From Pseudomonadota bacterium (GTDB lineage Bacteria > Pseudomonadota > Gammaproteobacteria > Steroidobacterales > Steroidobacteraceae): a stretch of DNA of 64,000 nucleotides. Positions 42,944-50,931 of the stretch are shown here, in pieces. Each line of letters begins with the position of its first letter. Within the stretch, counting starts at the first letter, position 1. The translations under genes were made by a program, and so were the position numbers. The notes beneath the pieces are model-generated. The model was not told where the DNA came from and ran no database searches. It saw only the letters and a program-made list of their open reading frames with translations. Location of the stretch: the NCBI GenBank assembly GCA_023457495.1, contig JAEWLQ010000079.1, positions 10,270 through 74,269 on the forward strand. The letters are read 5' to 3'.

Positions 42944-45337
42944 GTGAGAATTCCTCTTTCCTGGCTGCGGGATTTCGTCGATGTTCCCTGGGACGCGCGC
43001 GAGCTCGGCTCGCGGCTCACCATGTGTGGGTTCGAGCTCGAGGCCGTCGACACCGCGGCTCCGGCTTTCAGCGGCGTGATCGTCGCGGAGATCGTCGAAG
43101 CCGCGCGCCATCCGCAGGCGGACAAGTTGCAGGTGTGCAAGGTCCGCACGAAGGGTCCATCTTCGAAAGACGATGCTCTGCTGCAGATCGTCTGCGGCGC
43201 CGCCAATGCGCGCGTCGGTCTCAAGACCGCGCTCGCCACCGTCGGCGCCAAACTACCCGGCGACAAGGCCATCACCGCGGCGAAGCTGCGCGGCGTCGAG
43301 TCCTTCGGCATGTTGTGCTCCGCGAAGGAGCTCGGCCTCTCGGACACCTCCGAAGGCATCGTCGAGCTGCCGACTGATGCGCCGGTGGGCGAGGACCTGC
43401 GCGCGTACATGCAGCTCGACGACGACATCCTCGAGCTCAACGTCACCCCGAACCGCGGCGATGCGATGTCGGTGCTCGGCATCGCCCGCGAAGTGGGGGC
43501 GCTGACCGCACGCGCCCCGGTCGCCGGTTCAAATCCTGCCCCCGCTACCAATTCATCGGATACGTTCCCCACGAAGCTCAGCGCCCCCAAGGCCTGCCCG
43601 AAGCTCGTGAGCCGGATCGTCCGCGGCATCGACAACAAGGCCCAATCACCGCTGTGGCTGCGCGAGCGCCTGCGCCGCGTGGGCCTGCGGCCGATCAGCC
43701 CCGTGGTCGACATCACCCAATACGTGATGCTCGAGCTCGGTCAGCCCATGCACGCCTACGACCTCGGCAAGCTCAAGGGCGGCCTCGAGGCGCGCCTGGC
43801 GCAGCCGGGCGAGAAGACCACCCTGCTCGATGGCAGGGAAATCGAACTCGCGGCAGATGTACTCGTAATCGCCGATTCCGAGGGTCCCGTGGGCATGGCA
43901 GGCGTGATGGGTGGGCTCGCAAGCTCGTGCACCGCGGACACGACGGACATCCTGTTCGAGGCGGCGTTTTTCGCGCCCGCCGCGGTCGCCGGCCGCGGAC
44001 GCCGTTATGGTCTCGTCACCGACGCCGGTCAGCGCTTCGAGCGCGGCGTGGACCCGCTCAACCAGGAGCGCGCCATCGAGCGCGCCACCCAACTACTGGT
44101 GCAGATCGCGGGCGGCAAGGCCGGCCCGGTTCACAGCGTGAAGAGCGAGCCGGACATCCCGCGCCGCCTGGAAGTCGAGCTGCGCCGCGCGCGTATCGGC
44201 AAGCTGCTCGGCACGGACATTTCCGACAACGACGTCAAGCGCACGCTCGAGTCCCTGGGCATGCGCGTGCTCGCGAACGAAACCGGCTGGCTCGTGACGC
44301 CGCCGCCGCATCGCTTCGACATCAACATCGAAGCGGACCTCATCGAAGAACTCGCGCGCATCGTCGGCTTCGCCGCCATCAACGAGGCGGATGCCGTGAC
44401 GCGGCAGCAGGTGCGGCCGATGCCCGAAGAGGCGCCGGTCGAGATCCAGGCGCTCGAGATCCTCGCGACGCGCGGCTACCAGGAAGCGATCACCTACGCG
44501 TTCGTCGATCCGGCGCTGCAAGACAAGCTGTTTCCGGGCATCGAAACTCCCAAGCTCGCGAACGCGATTTCGAGCGACATGAGCGTCATGCGCGCGTCGC
44601 TGTGGCCGGGATTGATCAAGGCCGCGCTGGAGAACCTGCGCCGCCAGCAGGATCGCGTGCGACTGTTCGAACACGGCTCGCGTTTCGAACCGCTGGCCAA
44701 CGGCGGCGGCGAAACGGACCTGATCGCCGGCATCGCGATCGGCGCGCGCCGTCCGGAGCAGTGGAGCGCGAAGGCCACGCCCGTCGATTTCTACGACGTC
44801 AAACAGGATGTCGAAGCCTTGTTTGCGCGCACCGGTGCGCCCGATGAGTTCGGCTACATCGCCGACTCGTTGCCGTGCCTGCATCCCGGCCGCAGCGCCC
44901 GGATCACGCGGCGCGGCAAGACCATCGGCTGGATAGGCGAGCTGCACCCCCAATTGGTGCAGGAATTCGATTTCACATATGCGCCGATCATGTTCGAAAT
45001 CGAGTTTGGCGCAGCCCTGGCGGCCAAAATGCCGCGTTTTGAAGAGATCTCCCGGTTCCCGCGTGTGCGTCGGGACCTGGCCGTCGTCGTCGACGAGAAA
45101 GTTTCTTTGAGTCAGCTACATGAACGTGTAACCTTTGCCGCGTCGAGCCTGTTGCGCGACGTCCGGGTGTTTGACGTGTTCAGGGGACCCGGAATAGAAG
45201 CAGGAAGAAAAAGCGTCGCTTTAGGCTTGATATTTCAGGACAATTCTCGCACCCTCGCGGACGAGGACGCGGACCGTTTGTTAGCCGCGATTCGTGCCGA
45301 TCTGAGTGCAACGCTGGGCGCAGGATTTCGAGAATAA
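42944..45337 (+). CDS. pheT: Phenylalanine--tRNA ligase beta subunit
   Basis: 797 aa, GTG start at 42944. Contains the tRNA-binding OB domain (VAEIVEAARHPQADKLQVCK, about 47-66), the B3/B4 editing domain (VVDITQYVMLELGQPMHAYD), the B5 domain and a C-terminal FDX anticodon-binding domain (FPRVRRDLAVVVDEKVSLSQ). The linker before B3/B4, residues about 190-206, is encoded by DNA resembling a tRNA 3' end (43519-43550); the reading frame is intact and length normal. ihfA starts 3 nt after its stop. Confidence 0.96.
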   Translation: MRIPLSWLRDFVDVPWDARELGSRLTMCGFELEAVDTAAPAFSGVIVAEIVEAARHPQADKLQVCKVRTKGPSSKDDALLQIVCGAANARVGLKTALATVGAKLPGDKAITAAKLRGVESFGMLCSAKELGLSDTSEGIVELPTDAPVGEDLRAYMQLDDDILELNVTPNRGDAMSVLGIAREVGALTARAPVAGSNPAPATNSSDTFPTKLSAPKACPKLVSRIVRGIDNKAQSPLWLRERLRRVGLRPISPVVDITQYVMLELGQPMHAYDLGKLKGGLEARLAQPGEKTTLLDGREIELAADVLVIADSEGPVGMAGVMGGLASSCTADTTDILFEAAFFAPAAVAGRGRRYGLVTDAGQRFERGVDPLNQERAIERATQLLVQIAGGKAGPVHSVKSEPDIPRRLEVELRRARIGKLLGTDISDNDVKRTLESLGMRVLANETGWLVTPPPHRFDINIEADLIEELARIVGFAAINEADAVTRQQVRPMPEEAPVEIQALEILATRGYQEAITYAFVDPALQDKLFPGIETPKLANAISSDMSVMRASLWPGLIKAALENLRRQQDRVRLFEHGSRFEPLANGGGETDLIAGIAIGARRPEQWSAKATPVDFYDVKQDVEALFARTGAPDEFGYIADSLPCLHPGRSARITRRGKTIGWIGELHPQLVQEFDFTYAPIMFEIEFGAALAAKMPRFEEISRFPRVRRDLAVVVDEKVSLSQLHERVTFAASSLLRDVRVFDVFRGPGIEAGRKSVALGLIFQDNSRTLADEDADRLLAAIRADLSATLGAGFRE
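43519..43550 (+). other. tRNA-3'-end-like sequence inside pheT
   Basis: Within the pheT frame, GGTTCAAATCC (43526-43536) reads like a T-loop with partial stems, followed by a C-rich acceptor-like stretch and CGCTACCA ending at 43550. From memory it resembles the 3' end of initiator tRNA-fMet. It encodes GSNPAPAT in a variable linker. It may be chance or an old insertion; no 5' tRNA half is present. Confidence 0.35.
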
Positions 45338-45340
45338 AGC

Positions 45341-45643
45341 ATGGCTCTGACGAAAGCGGAGATGGCTGAGGCGCTGTTCAATCAGCTGGGTCTCAACAAA
45401 CGCGAAGCGCGCGAGCTCGTCGACCTGTTCTTCGAGGAAGTGCGTCATGCACTCTCGAACGGTGAGCAGGTGAAGCTCTCGGGTTTCGGCAACTTCGATT
45501 TGCGCGACAAGAACCAGCGGCCAGGACGAAATCCGAAGACGGGAGAGGAGATTCCCATCAGCGCTCGACGCGTGGTGACGTTTCGTCCGGGTCAGAAACT
45601 GAAGGCGCGAGTCGAAGCTTATGCTGGAACCAAAGAACAATGA
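45341..45643 (+). CDS. ihfA: Integration host factor subunit alpha
   Basis: 100 aa. DNA-bending HU/IHF family protein, acting with IhfB. N-terminal helices MALTKAEMAEALFNQLGLNK, then VKLSGFGNFDLRDKNQRPGR and NPKTGEEIPISARRVVTFRP, the beta-arm that inserts its proline into DNA. Position directly after pheT is the standard gammaproteobacterial order. Its last 23 bases overlap the MerR-type gene. Confidence 0.97.
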   Translation: MALTKAEMAEALFNQLGLNKREARELVDLFFEEVRHALSNGEQVKLSGFGNFDLRDKNQRPGRNPKTGEEIPISARRVVTFRPGQKLKARVEAYAGTKEQ

Positions 45644-45977
45644 CGAGTTGCCGGCGATCCCCGGCAAACGTTATTTCACGATCGGCGAAGTCAGCGAACT
45701 CTGCGGCGTAAAGCCGCACGTGCTGCGCTACTGGGAGCAGGAGTTCCCGCAGCTCAAGCCCGTGAAGCGCCGCGGCAACCGCCGCTACTACCAGCGCCAG
45801 GACGTCATCATCATCCGCCAGATCCGCTCGTTGCTCTACGAACAGGGCTTCACGATCGGTGGCGCGCGCAACAAGCTGGCCGGTGAAGAAGCACGCGTCG
45901 ACGTGAGCCAGAGCCAGCAGATCGTCAAGCAGATGCGCATGGAGCTCGAAGAGCTCCTGAGAATCCTGCGACGCTGA
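45621..45977 (+). CDS. MerR family transcriptional regulator
   Basis: 118 aa. A MerR helix-turn-helix starts at about residue 17 (RYFTIGEVSELCGVKPHVLR), followed by YWEQEFPQLKP and NRRYYQRQDV, the wing. A short coiled coil (about 90-118) replaces a ligand-binding domain; this is the small regulator normally found after ihfA. Targets unknown. It overlaps ihfA by 23 nt, and its TGA stop runs into a perfect 39-bp palindrome. Confidence 0.92.
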   Translation: MLEPKNNDELPAIPGKRYFTIGEVSELCGVKPHVLRYWEQEFPQLKPVKRRGNRRYYQRQDVIIIRQIRSLLYEQGFTIGGARNKLAGEEARVDVSQSQQIVKQMRMELEELLRILRR

Positions 45978-46077
45978 AATGGGGACATTCCTCGTTTCCT
46001 AGCAAACGGGGACAGACCTCGATTTCCTCTGATGAAGCCTGTCCCCGTTTGCTAGGAAACGAGGAATGTCCCCATTT
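45977..46077. repeat. Perfect 39-bp inverted repeat with 23-nt loop
   Basis: Left arm 45977-46015 and right arm 46039-46077 are exact reverse complements over 39 bp; the loop is 46016-46038. The arms contain GGGGACATTCCTCG and AAACGGGGACAG. A single-armed copy with the same orientation as the left arm occurs at 63873-63916. It begins at the last base of the MerR-gene stop codon. It may act as a bidirectional terminator, and its dispersed nature suggests a REP-like or other non-autonomous mobile unit; no transposase is nearby. Confidence 0.85.
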
Positions 46078-46095
46078 TCGAACTGAGGGGTTCTC

Positions 46096-47811
46096 ATGAC
46101 CGGGACCGCGGTTTCCTTCGGCACGCTCGATTGGGTCGTCGTCGCGCTGTACTTCGTCGCCAACACCGCCATCTGCGTGTGGTGCGCGCTGATGAAGGAA
46201 AAGGACACCGCGGACTACTTCCTCGCGAGCCGCAGCGCCGGCTGGTTCCTCATCGGTTCCTCGATCTTCGCGTCGAACATCGGCGCGGAACATCTCATCG
46301 GTCTCGCGGGCTCCGGCGCCGAATCCGGCATGGCGTTCGCGCACTGGGAGCTGCACTCGTACCTCGTGCTGGTGCTCGGCTGGATCTTCGCGCCGTTCTA
46401 CCTGCGCGCGAAGGTGTTCACGACGCCGGAGTTCCTCGAGCGCCGCTACACGCCGGGCACGCGCACCACGCTGTCGATCATCTTCCTGTTCGCGTACGTG
46501 CTGACCAAGGCGTCCGTGACGATCTTCGCCGGCGCGTTCGCGATCCAGACCATCCTCGGCTACCAGTACCTCGATCTGCCATTGTTCGGGCAGACGGATT
46601 TCTTCTGGTTCTCCGCCGCCTTCCTCGTCGTCATCACCGGCGTGTTCGTGATTCTCGGTGGCATGAAGTCGGTGCTGTGGACCGAGGCGATGCACGTGCC
46701 CGTATTGCTCGCCGGTTCGACCGTGCTGCTGTTCGTCGGGCTCGGCCAGATCGGCGGCATGGATGCGCTGCTCGCCGCGAACCCCGAGACCACGCACGTG
46801 TGGCGGCCGCTGTCGACCACGCCAGAGACGCAGGGATTCCCGGGCTTCCTGTTCGATCCCAGCACGACGCCGTGGCTGGGCGTGTTGCTGTGCTCGCCGA
46901 TCATCGGCCTGTGGTACTGGTGTACGGACCAGTACATCGTGCAGCGCGTGCTCACCGCGCGCGGCCTGAAGGAAGCGCGGCGCGGCACCATCTTCGCGGC
47001 CTATCTGAAACTCGCGCCGGTCTTCATCTTCCTGTTCCCCGGCATGATTGCCGTCGCGCTGTGGAAGCAGGGCGCGCCCGGGTTCGAGGAGATCGGCACG
47101 AATCCGCAGAGCGCGTTCCCCGTGCTCGTGTCGAACCTGCTGCCCATCGGCCTGCGCGGTCTCGTGCTCGCCGGCATGTTGTCCGCGCTCATGAGCGCGC
47201 TCGCGTCGCTGTTCAATTCCACCGCGACGCTGTTCACCGTGGACATCTACAAGCGCCTGCGGCCTGAATCCACCGAGAAGCACTTGGTGAACGTCGGGCG
47301 CATCGCGACCGGCGCCGTCATCGTGCTCGGCATGTTGTGGATTCCGTTCCTGCAGAACCTCGGCGGCCTGTACACGTACCTGCAGCTCGTGCAGTCGCTC
47401 ATCGCGCCGGCGATCGCGGCCGTGTTCATGCTGGGAATCTTCTCCTCGCGCGTCACGCCGAAGTCCGGCCTCATCGGACTCGTGACCGGATTCACGCTCG
47501 GCATGCTGCGGCTGATTCTCCAGGCCGTGCATGAAACCCAGGGAATCGAATGGCCCGGCCTGATCCAGGCGTATGTCGATGTGAACTGGCTGTACTTCAG
47601 CTTCCTGCTGTTCGTGTTCACGTGCGTGCTGATCCTCGTCGTCAGCAAGTTCACGCCGAAAGCGGCGCCGGAGCAGGTCGCGGGACTCACGTACAAGTCC
47701 GTCACCGCGCAGCAGCATGCGGAGGATCGCCAGAGCTACGGCTTCTGGGAAATCTTCCACACCTGCGTCATCGTCGGAATCATCGCCGCGATCTACATCT
47801 ACTTCTGGTAG
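46096..47811 (+). CDS. SGLT-type sodium:solute symporter
   Basis: 571 aa, about 14 transmembrane helices, SSS family. Features of glucose-type SGLTs are present: DYFLASRSAGWFLIGSSIF, ASNIGAEHLIGLAGSGA near the N-terminus, and the central WYWCTDQYIVQRVLTARG. LMSALASLFNSTATLFTVDI covers the Na2-site helix. Probably imports a sugar or related solute with sodium; substrate not determinable. It is a single gene, 18 nt after the palindrome. Confidence 0.9.
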   Translation: MTGTAVSFGTLDWVVVALYFVANTAICVWCALMKEKDTADYFLASRSAGWFLIGSSIFASNIGAEHLIGLAGSGAESGMAFAHWELHSYLVLVLGWIFAPFYLRAKVFTTPEFLERRYTPGTRTTLSIIFLFAYVLTKASVTIFAGAFAIQTILGYQYLDLPLFGQTDFFWFSAAFLVVITGVFVILGGMKSVLWTEAMHVPVLLAGSTVLLFVGLGQIGGMDALLAANPETTHVWRPLSTTPETQGFPGFLFDPSTTPWLGVLLCSPIIGLWYWCTDQYIVQRVLTARGLKEARRGTIFAAYLKLAPVFIFLFPGMIAVALWKQGAPGFEEIGTNPQSAFPVLVSNLLPIGLRGLVLAGMLSALMSALASLFNSTATLFTVDIYKRLRPESTEKHLVNVGRIATGAVIVLGMLWIPFLQNLGGLYTYLQLVQSLIAPAIAAVFMLGIFSSRVTPKSGLIGLVTGFTLGMLRLILQAVHETQGIEWPGLIQAYVDVNWLYFSFLLFVFTCVLILVVSKFTPKAAPEQVAGLTYKSVTAQQHAEDRQSYGFWEIFHTCVIVGIIAAIYIYFW

Positions 47812-47896
47812 CGCTCTCCTGTCGCCACCCGGACACATCTGATTTTGTAAAGAAGTCGGGGCAGACTGTCGGGCAGACGTTACAAGGAGAACAACC

Positions 47897-48595
47897 ATGA
47901 CGTTGGCCCGGGGACTGGAACGGCGTCTGAGCAAGCCGTACCAGGAGTTCGTCTTCTGGAGAGCGATGCGGCGCTTGCTGCGTGAAGTACCGCAGGAATC
48001 GCAGGCGTTCAACAGCGACCTGCTGTCGGATCTCGTGCAGGGCTGGGGCAACGACTGGTCCGCCCAGCGCGAATTTCTCACCGCCTGCCTGCAGCAGGTG
48101 CGCGCGACCCGCGGGCCCGTGCTCCAGTGCGGCGCGGGATTGAGCACGCTCCTGATCGGCGCCGTGGCGCAACGCATGCAGCTCACCGTGTGGACGCTCG
48201 AGCACGACGTCGCCCATGCGGCCCGCGTGCAGGGATTCCTCGATCGATATGGCCTGCGCAACGTGCGGTTGTGCGTCGCCCCGTTGCGCAGCTACGGGGA
48301 CTTCGACTGGTACGAGCCGCCGGCCTTCGATGCGATCGCCGGCAAGTTTTCGCTGGTGATCTGCGACGGGCCCGCGGTGGAGACGTATGGCGGCCGTTAC
48401 GGGCTCCTGCCGGTCATGGGCGAGAAGCTGAGCGCGGACTGCACGATCCTGCTGGACGATGCGACGCGGCCCAGCGAGCGCTGGATCGCGTCCCGCTGGG
48501 CGCGGATGCTCGACGCCGGGGAGGAGATCGTGGGGTTCGAGAAACCCTTCATCCGCCTGAAAGCCGGGCAGATTCCGCCCAACGCCGCCGCCTGA
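47897..48595 (+). CDS. Rossmann-fold, methyltransferase-like protein of unknown function
   Basis: 232 aa, start ATG 47897 with AAGGAG 9 nt upstream. After a helical N-terminus, GPVLQCGAGLSTLLIGAVAQ (about 73-92) resembles the SAM-binding motif I, VWTLEHD (about 97-103) the acidic strand-2 end, and FSLVICDGP (about 143-151) motif IV. This fits a class I SAM-dependent methyltransferase, but substrate and activity are unknown and the motif I is atypical (CGAGLST). It lies upstream of tRNA-Pro as a lone gene. Confidence 0.7.
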   Translation: MTLARGLERRLSKPYQEFVFWRAMRRLLREVPQESQAFNSDLLSDLVQGWGNDWSAQREFLTACLQQVRATRGPVLQCGAGLSTLLIGAVAQRMQLTVWTLEHDVAHAARVQGFLDRYGLRNVRLCVAPLRSYGDFDWYEPPAFDAIAGKFSLVICDGPAVETYGGRYGLLPVMGEKLSADCTILLDDATRPSERWIASRWARMLDAGEEIVGFEKPFIRLKAGQIPPNAAA

Positions 48596-48679
48596 TCGGA
48601 ACGGGGCAAAACCGCCCCGGCTTGGGTATCATGCGCACCCCGCCGCGGACCCCACCGGCGGAGTCTGCTTTATCTCGGT

Positions 48680-48756
48680 CGGGACGTGGCGCAGCCTGGT
48701 AGCGCACTTGCATGGGGTGCAAGGGGTCGCGAGTTCGAATCTCGCCGTCCCGACCA
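48680..48756 (+). tRNA. tRNA-Pro (GGG)
   Basis: Full cloverleaf: acceptor CGGGACG/CGTCCCG, D-arm GCGC..GCGC, anticodon stem CTTGC/GCAAG with loop ATGGGGT (anticodon GGG), T-arm GCGAG-TTCGAAT-CTCGC, discriminator A and encoded CCA. The 328 nt after it hold no intact gene, only debris that includes a ribbon-helix-helix fragment. Confidence 0.97.
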
Positions 48757-48897
48757 ATACTTACGGGCCTTCCCCAACTCCCTTTTGGTCAGCTTTGTGG
48801 TCCACCGTTTGGCCACCCGAAGCTACTCAGGTCCTGCTTCCCATTCTCACAATCGAGTCGACCTTGGCCGTCCAGGCTGGGAGCTGCCCAAGCACGA

Positions 48898-48996
48898 TTG
48901 CTGAAAGTCTCGACCGCGCTTTTCTTGGAGCCGGAGCAGGCCGAGGCATTGCGCGTGCTGAGTGAGGCCACTCACGTGCCGCAACAGAGCTTCTGA
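48898..48996 (+). pseudogene. Truncated ribbon-helix-helix (CopG-like) protein fragment
   Basis: 32 codons from TTG 48898 to TGA 48996: LKVSTALFLEPEQAEALRVL then SEATHVPQQSF and stop. This is the N-terminal strand-helix-helix of CopG/RHH proteins, which normally continue with a YLREALD-type segment after VPQQ. It ends exactly there and no continuation is evident in other frames, so it looks truncated. The rest of 48757-49083 shows no other gene. Position next to tRNA-Pro suits remnants of an integrated element. Confidence 0.5.
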
Positions 48997-49083
48997 TCTA
49001 GCGAGACCGCTAGTATGGTCAGTGGTAGTTTGGCAGGCGTATCCTACCCGGAGGCGCGTTCTATTCGGCACAGAGGCAACATT

Positions 49084-49494
49084 ATGCGTACCAGACTATT
49101 TGCCGTCGCCGTCGCCGTCGCGTCGGTCATTGGTGGCTGCGCCACCTCGACGCCCACCTGCATCGAAGCTAGTTGCGTCACTCATTTCGAGGCGTCGCGC
49201 ATCACGCCGGAAACGGTGGAGATGTATCACCGTGCCGGTTACCGGACGCCGACGTTTATTCCTCCCACGAACTACCCTCCCAATCTCAAGAAGCAAGGGA
49301 TCACTGGTACCTTGGTGGTGTCTTTGGACATTGACGCAGTAGGTAACGTAACGCGGGCGGAAGTCGTGGATGCACAACCTGCAAGTATTTTCGATGCAGC
49401 CGCGATTGCGTACGTCCGGGCTTTCAAGTTCGAAGAACATGAAGGTCCGACGTTTGGGCAAAAGCAACGGGTAACGTATTCATTAGGTCGCTGA
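49084..49494 (+). CDS. TonB C-terminal-like lipoprotein
   Basis: 136 aa. ATG 49084 with GAGG 8 nt upstream. Lipobox GGC at about residues 17-19 (SVIGGCATS). The C-terminal 75 residues match the TonB_C/energy-transducer fold: YPPNLKKQGITGTLVVSLDI, then AEVVDAQPASIFDAAAIAYV and FKFEEHEG. It lacks the N-terminal transmembrane anchor and Pro-rich linker of true TonB and is probably an outer-envelope lipoprotein with a TonB-like domain. Role unknown. Confidence 0.78.
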   Translation: MRTRLFAVAVAVASVIGGCATSTPTCIEASCVTHFEASRITPETVEMYHRAGYRTPTFIPPTNYPPNLKKQGITGTLVVSLDIDAVGNVTRAEVVDAQPASIFDAAAIAYVRAFKFEEHEGPTFGQKQRVTYSLGR

Positions 49495-49565
49495 CTCATG
49501 CAACCGCGCGCAGCTCGGTACATCGCCAACCCAGCGAGATCGCGAGTCTCGCCTCGCTAACTATC

Positions 49566-50309
49566 TCATCGAAGTCCATGTTCGCCGAGCTCGCGCTTCG
49601 AAAGCTGGCGTTTCGAGACGGCGTAGTAGCGCGGCGCGTCGAAGTAGCGTTCCCGTCGGACAAGCTTCTTCAGTAGAACATCGAAAACGGGCGCATCGAT
49701 GCGCAGTTCGCGCCACTTGCCGTTCCGATGGATTTTCTCGTATTCGGCGGAAGGTAGCGCCGCCAGCCGTACTTCGTACCACTGTCCGTCGATCAGGTGT
49801 AGATGTCGGAGCTCATCGAACTTTCGGAAGCGCGCGGCGACTTCGGCGCGCGCCTGCTCCTTTTCATCGCGGCGCCTTTGCGCCCAGGAGCGATGCTCCG
49901 AGTTGGTCCTGATCAGGCCGGTCCGGGGGTCGACGTACAGCGGTTGGTAGAGCTCTTGCGTCCATGTGCGCCAGCGTGTCTTGAGATCGACGATCCTGCT
50001 GTTGTGCCGCTCGACCCGCGTCGCGATGAAATCATCGATGTGCTGGTAGATGTGCTGCTGCACGGTGTTGCGCCGATCGATGTGGGCCGAGATTTCGCCG
50101 AGCACCTTGTCCCACGGACGGCCGACCTGTTTGTGCAGATAACGGCGCAGCGGTGCGAGATTCTCGTTGAGTGCCCGATGGCCGTATCCCGCGCGCATGC
50201 CGAGGCGCATCGGACCGTCGGGATCGTTCCGACGGCGCGTCGCCTTCTCGTGACCGAACTTCCCCTTGCGGGGTCGCTCGACAATGACCTTGAACATATC
50301 GCTGCGCAT
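49566..50309 (-). CDS. Conserved hypothetical protein with leader-controlled expression
   Basis: 247 aa, soluble, Arg- and Trp-rich. The N-terminus MFKVIVERPRKGKFG and the block LNENLAPLRRYLHKQVGRPW recall a conserved hypothetical family I have seen in varied bacteria, with no known function. A basic, helical middle and a C-terminal KLVRRERYFDAPRYYAVSKR suggest RNA or ribosome association, but this is conjecture. AGG lies 7 nt before ATG 50309. Upstream on its strand are a promoter, a 12-bp hairpin and an intrinsic terminator before the start codon. Confidence 0.75.
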   Translation of the reverse strand: MRSDMFKVIVERPRKGKFGHEKATRRRNDPDGPMRLGMRAGYGHRALNENLAPLRRYLHKQVGRPWDKVLGEISAHIDRRNTVQQHIYQHIDDFIATRVERHNSRIVDLKTRWRTWTQELYQPLYVDPRTGLIRTNSEHRSWAQRRRDEKEQARAEVAARFRKFDELRHLHLIDGQWYEVRLAALPSAEYEKIHRNGKWRELRIDAPVFDVLLKKLVRRERYFDAPRYYAVSKRQLSKRELGEHGLR

Positions 50310-50324
50310 ACAAATACCTGGGCA

Positions 50325-50484
50325 ACAAAAAGCCCCCGAAGGAAATCCTGCCGGGGGCTTCGTATGCGCCCGGCCTGGTGGATGCGCGATCCGCCAGGCC
50401 GAAAGGCTGCGAATCAGCGCGTCAAACTAGTGATTGGGTGTGTCATGAGGCGCGGGATGTTAGCGGCCAAATCGTGGCCGTCAA
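50325..50484 (-). ncRNA. Promoter, hairpin and intrinsic terminator: attenuated leader or small RNA
   Basis: Minus strand. The promoter is TTGACG (50484-50479), N16, TAACAT (50462-50457). A possible 10-codon ORF (MTHPITSLTR) starts at about 50446. A 12-bp stem is formed by 50400-50389 and 50383-50372 with a 5-nt loop. A terminator follows: GCCCCCG/CGGGGGC stem (50358-50352 and 50338-50332) and a run of five T (50331-50327). The CDS at 50309 starts only 18 nt later, so transcription must pass this terminator or yield a ~125-nt RNA. The 350 nt between 50309 and 50659 contain no other gene. Confidence 0.6.
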
Positions 50485-50658
50485 GCGAAATTTCCGGCGA
50501 CCCGTGAGAAACGGAATGCGGAGGGGGACATAAGCCACGGATGCTCTGCGACGCGCTTCTCGTTTTGCGACGACAGCGTGGGTCATCGGCCGGGGTCGCG
50601 ACACCTCTCTAATACAAGCCCTCGCCGCGGTGGCGCGGGCATAACGCTGGCGCTCCCC

Positions 50659-50910
50659 ATGCCTCACTACTTCATCAACAACCATGCCCAACCCAATGGC
50701 GACCACGAGGTCCATCGCGTCGGTTGCGCGCGCATGCCGCCCGACAAAGGCTACCTAGGCCACTTCGACTCGATGTCCGAAGCGATGATCGAAGCGCGCA
50801 AAGAATTCTGGCATTCCAACAGTTGCCTGACCTGCGGCGGCGAACATCGGGCGCAGCTCTCGACGGTGCGGCTGCTTGCCGCGACTCTGTTTCCGAAAGT
50901 GGCGCGTTAG
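50659..50910 (+). CDS. Small conserved hypothetical protein with Cys/His pairs
   Basis: 83 aa from ATG 50659. The sequence begins MPHYFINNHAQPNGDHEVHR and contains VGCARMP, YLGHFDS, EAMIEARKEFW and SCLTCGGEH. This layout (NGDHEVH..GC, Y/LG.F..., CxxC..H) recurs in short hypothetical proteins of many bacteria; the Cys/His residues could bind zinc. No function known. It is a lone gene, and its stop lies 21 nt from the convergent kinase gene. Confidence 0.72.
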   Translation: MPHYFINNHAQPNGDHEVHRVGCARMPPDKGYLGHFDSMSEAMIEARKEFWHSNSCLTCGGEHRAQLSTVRLLAATLFPKVAR

Positions 50911-50931
50911 TTCAGGCGACGCCCTGAAGCG

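Noticed and set aside
49533..49558. Inverted repeat AGCGAG/CTCGCT after the TonB-C lipoprotein gene as a terminator
   Set aside because: Only 6 bp of outer stem, competing inner pairings and no T-run; too weak to call.
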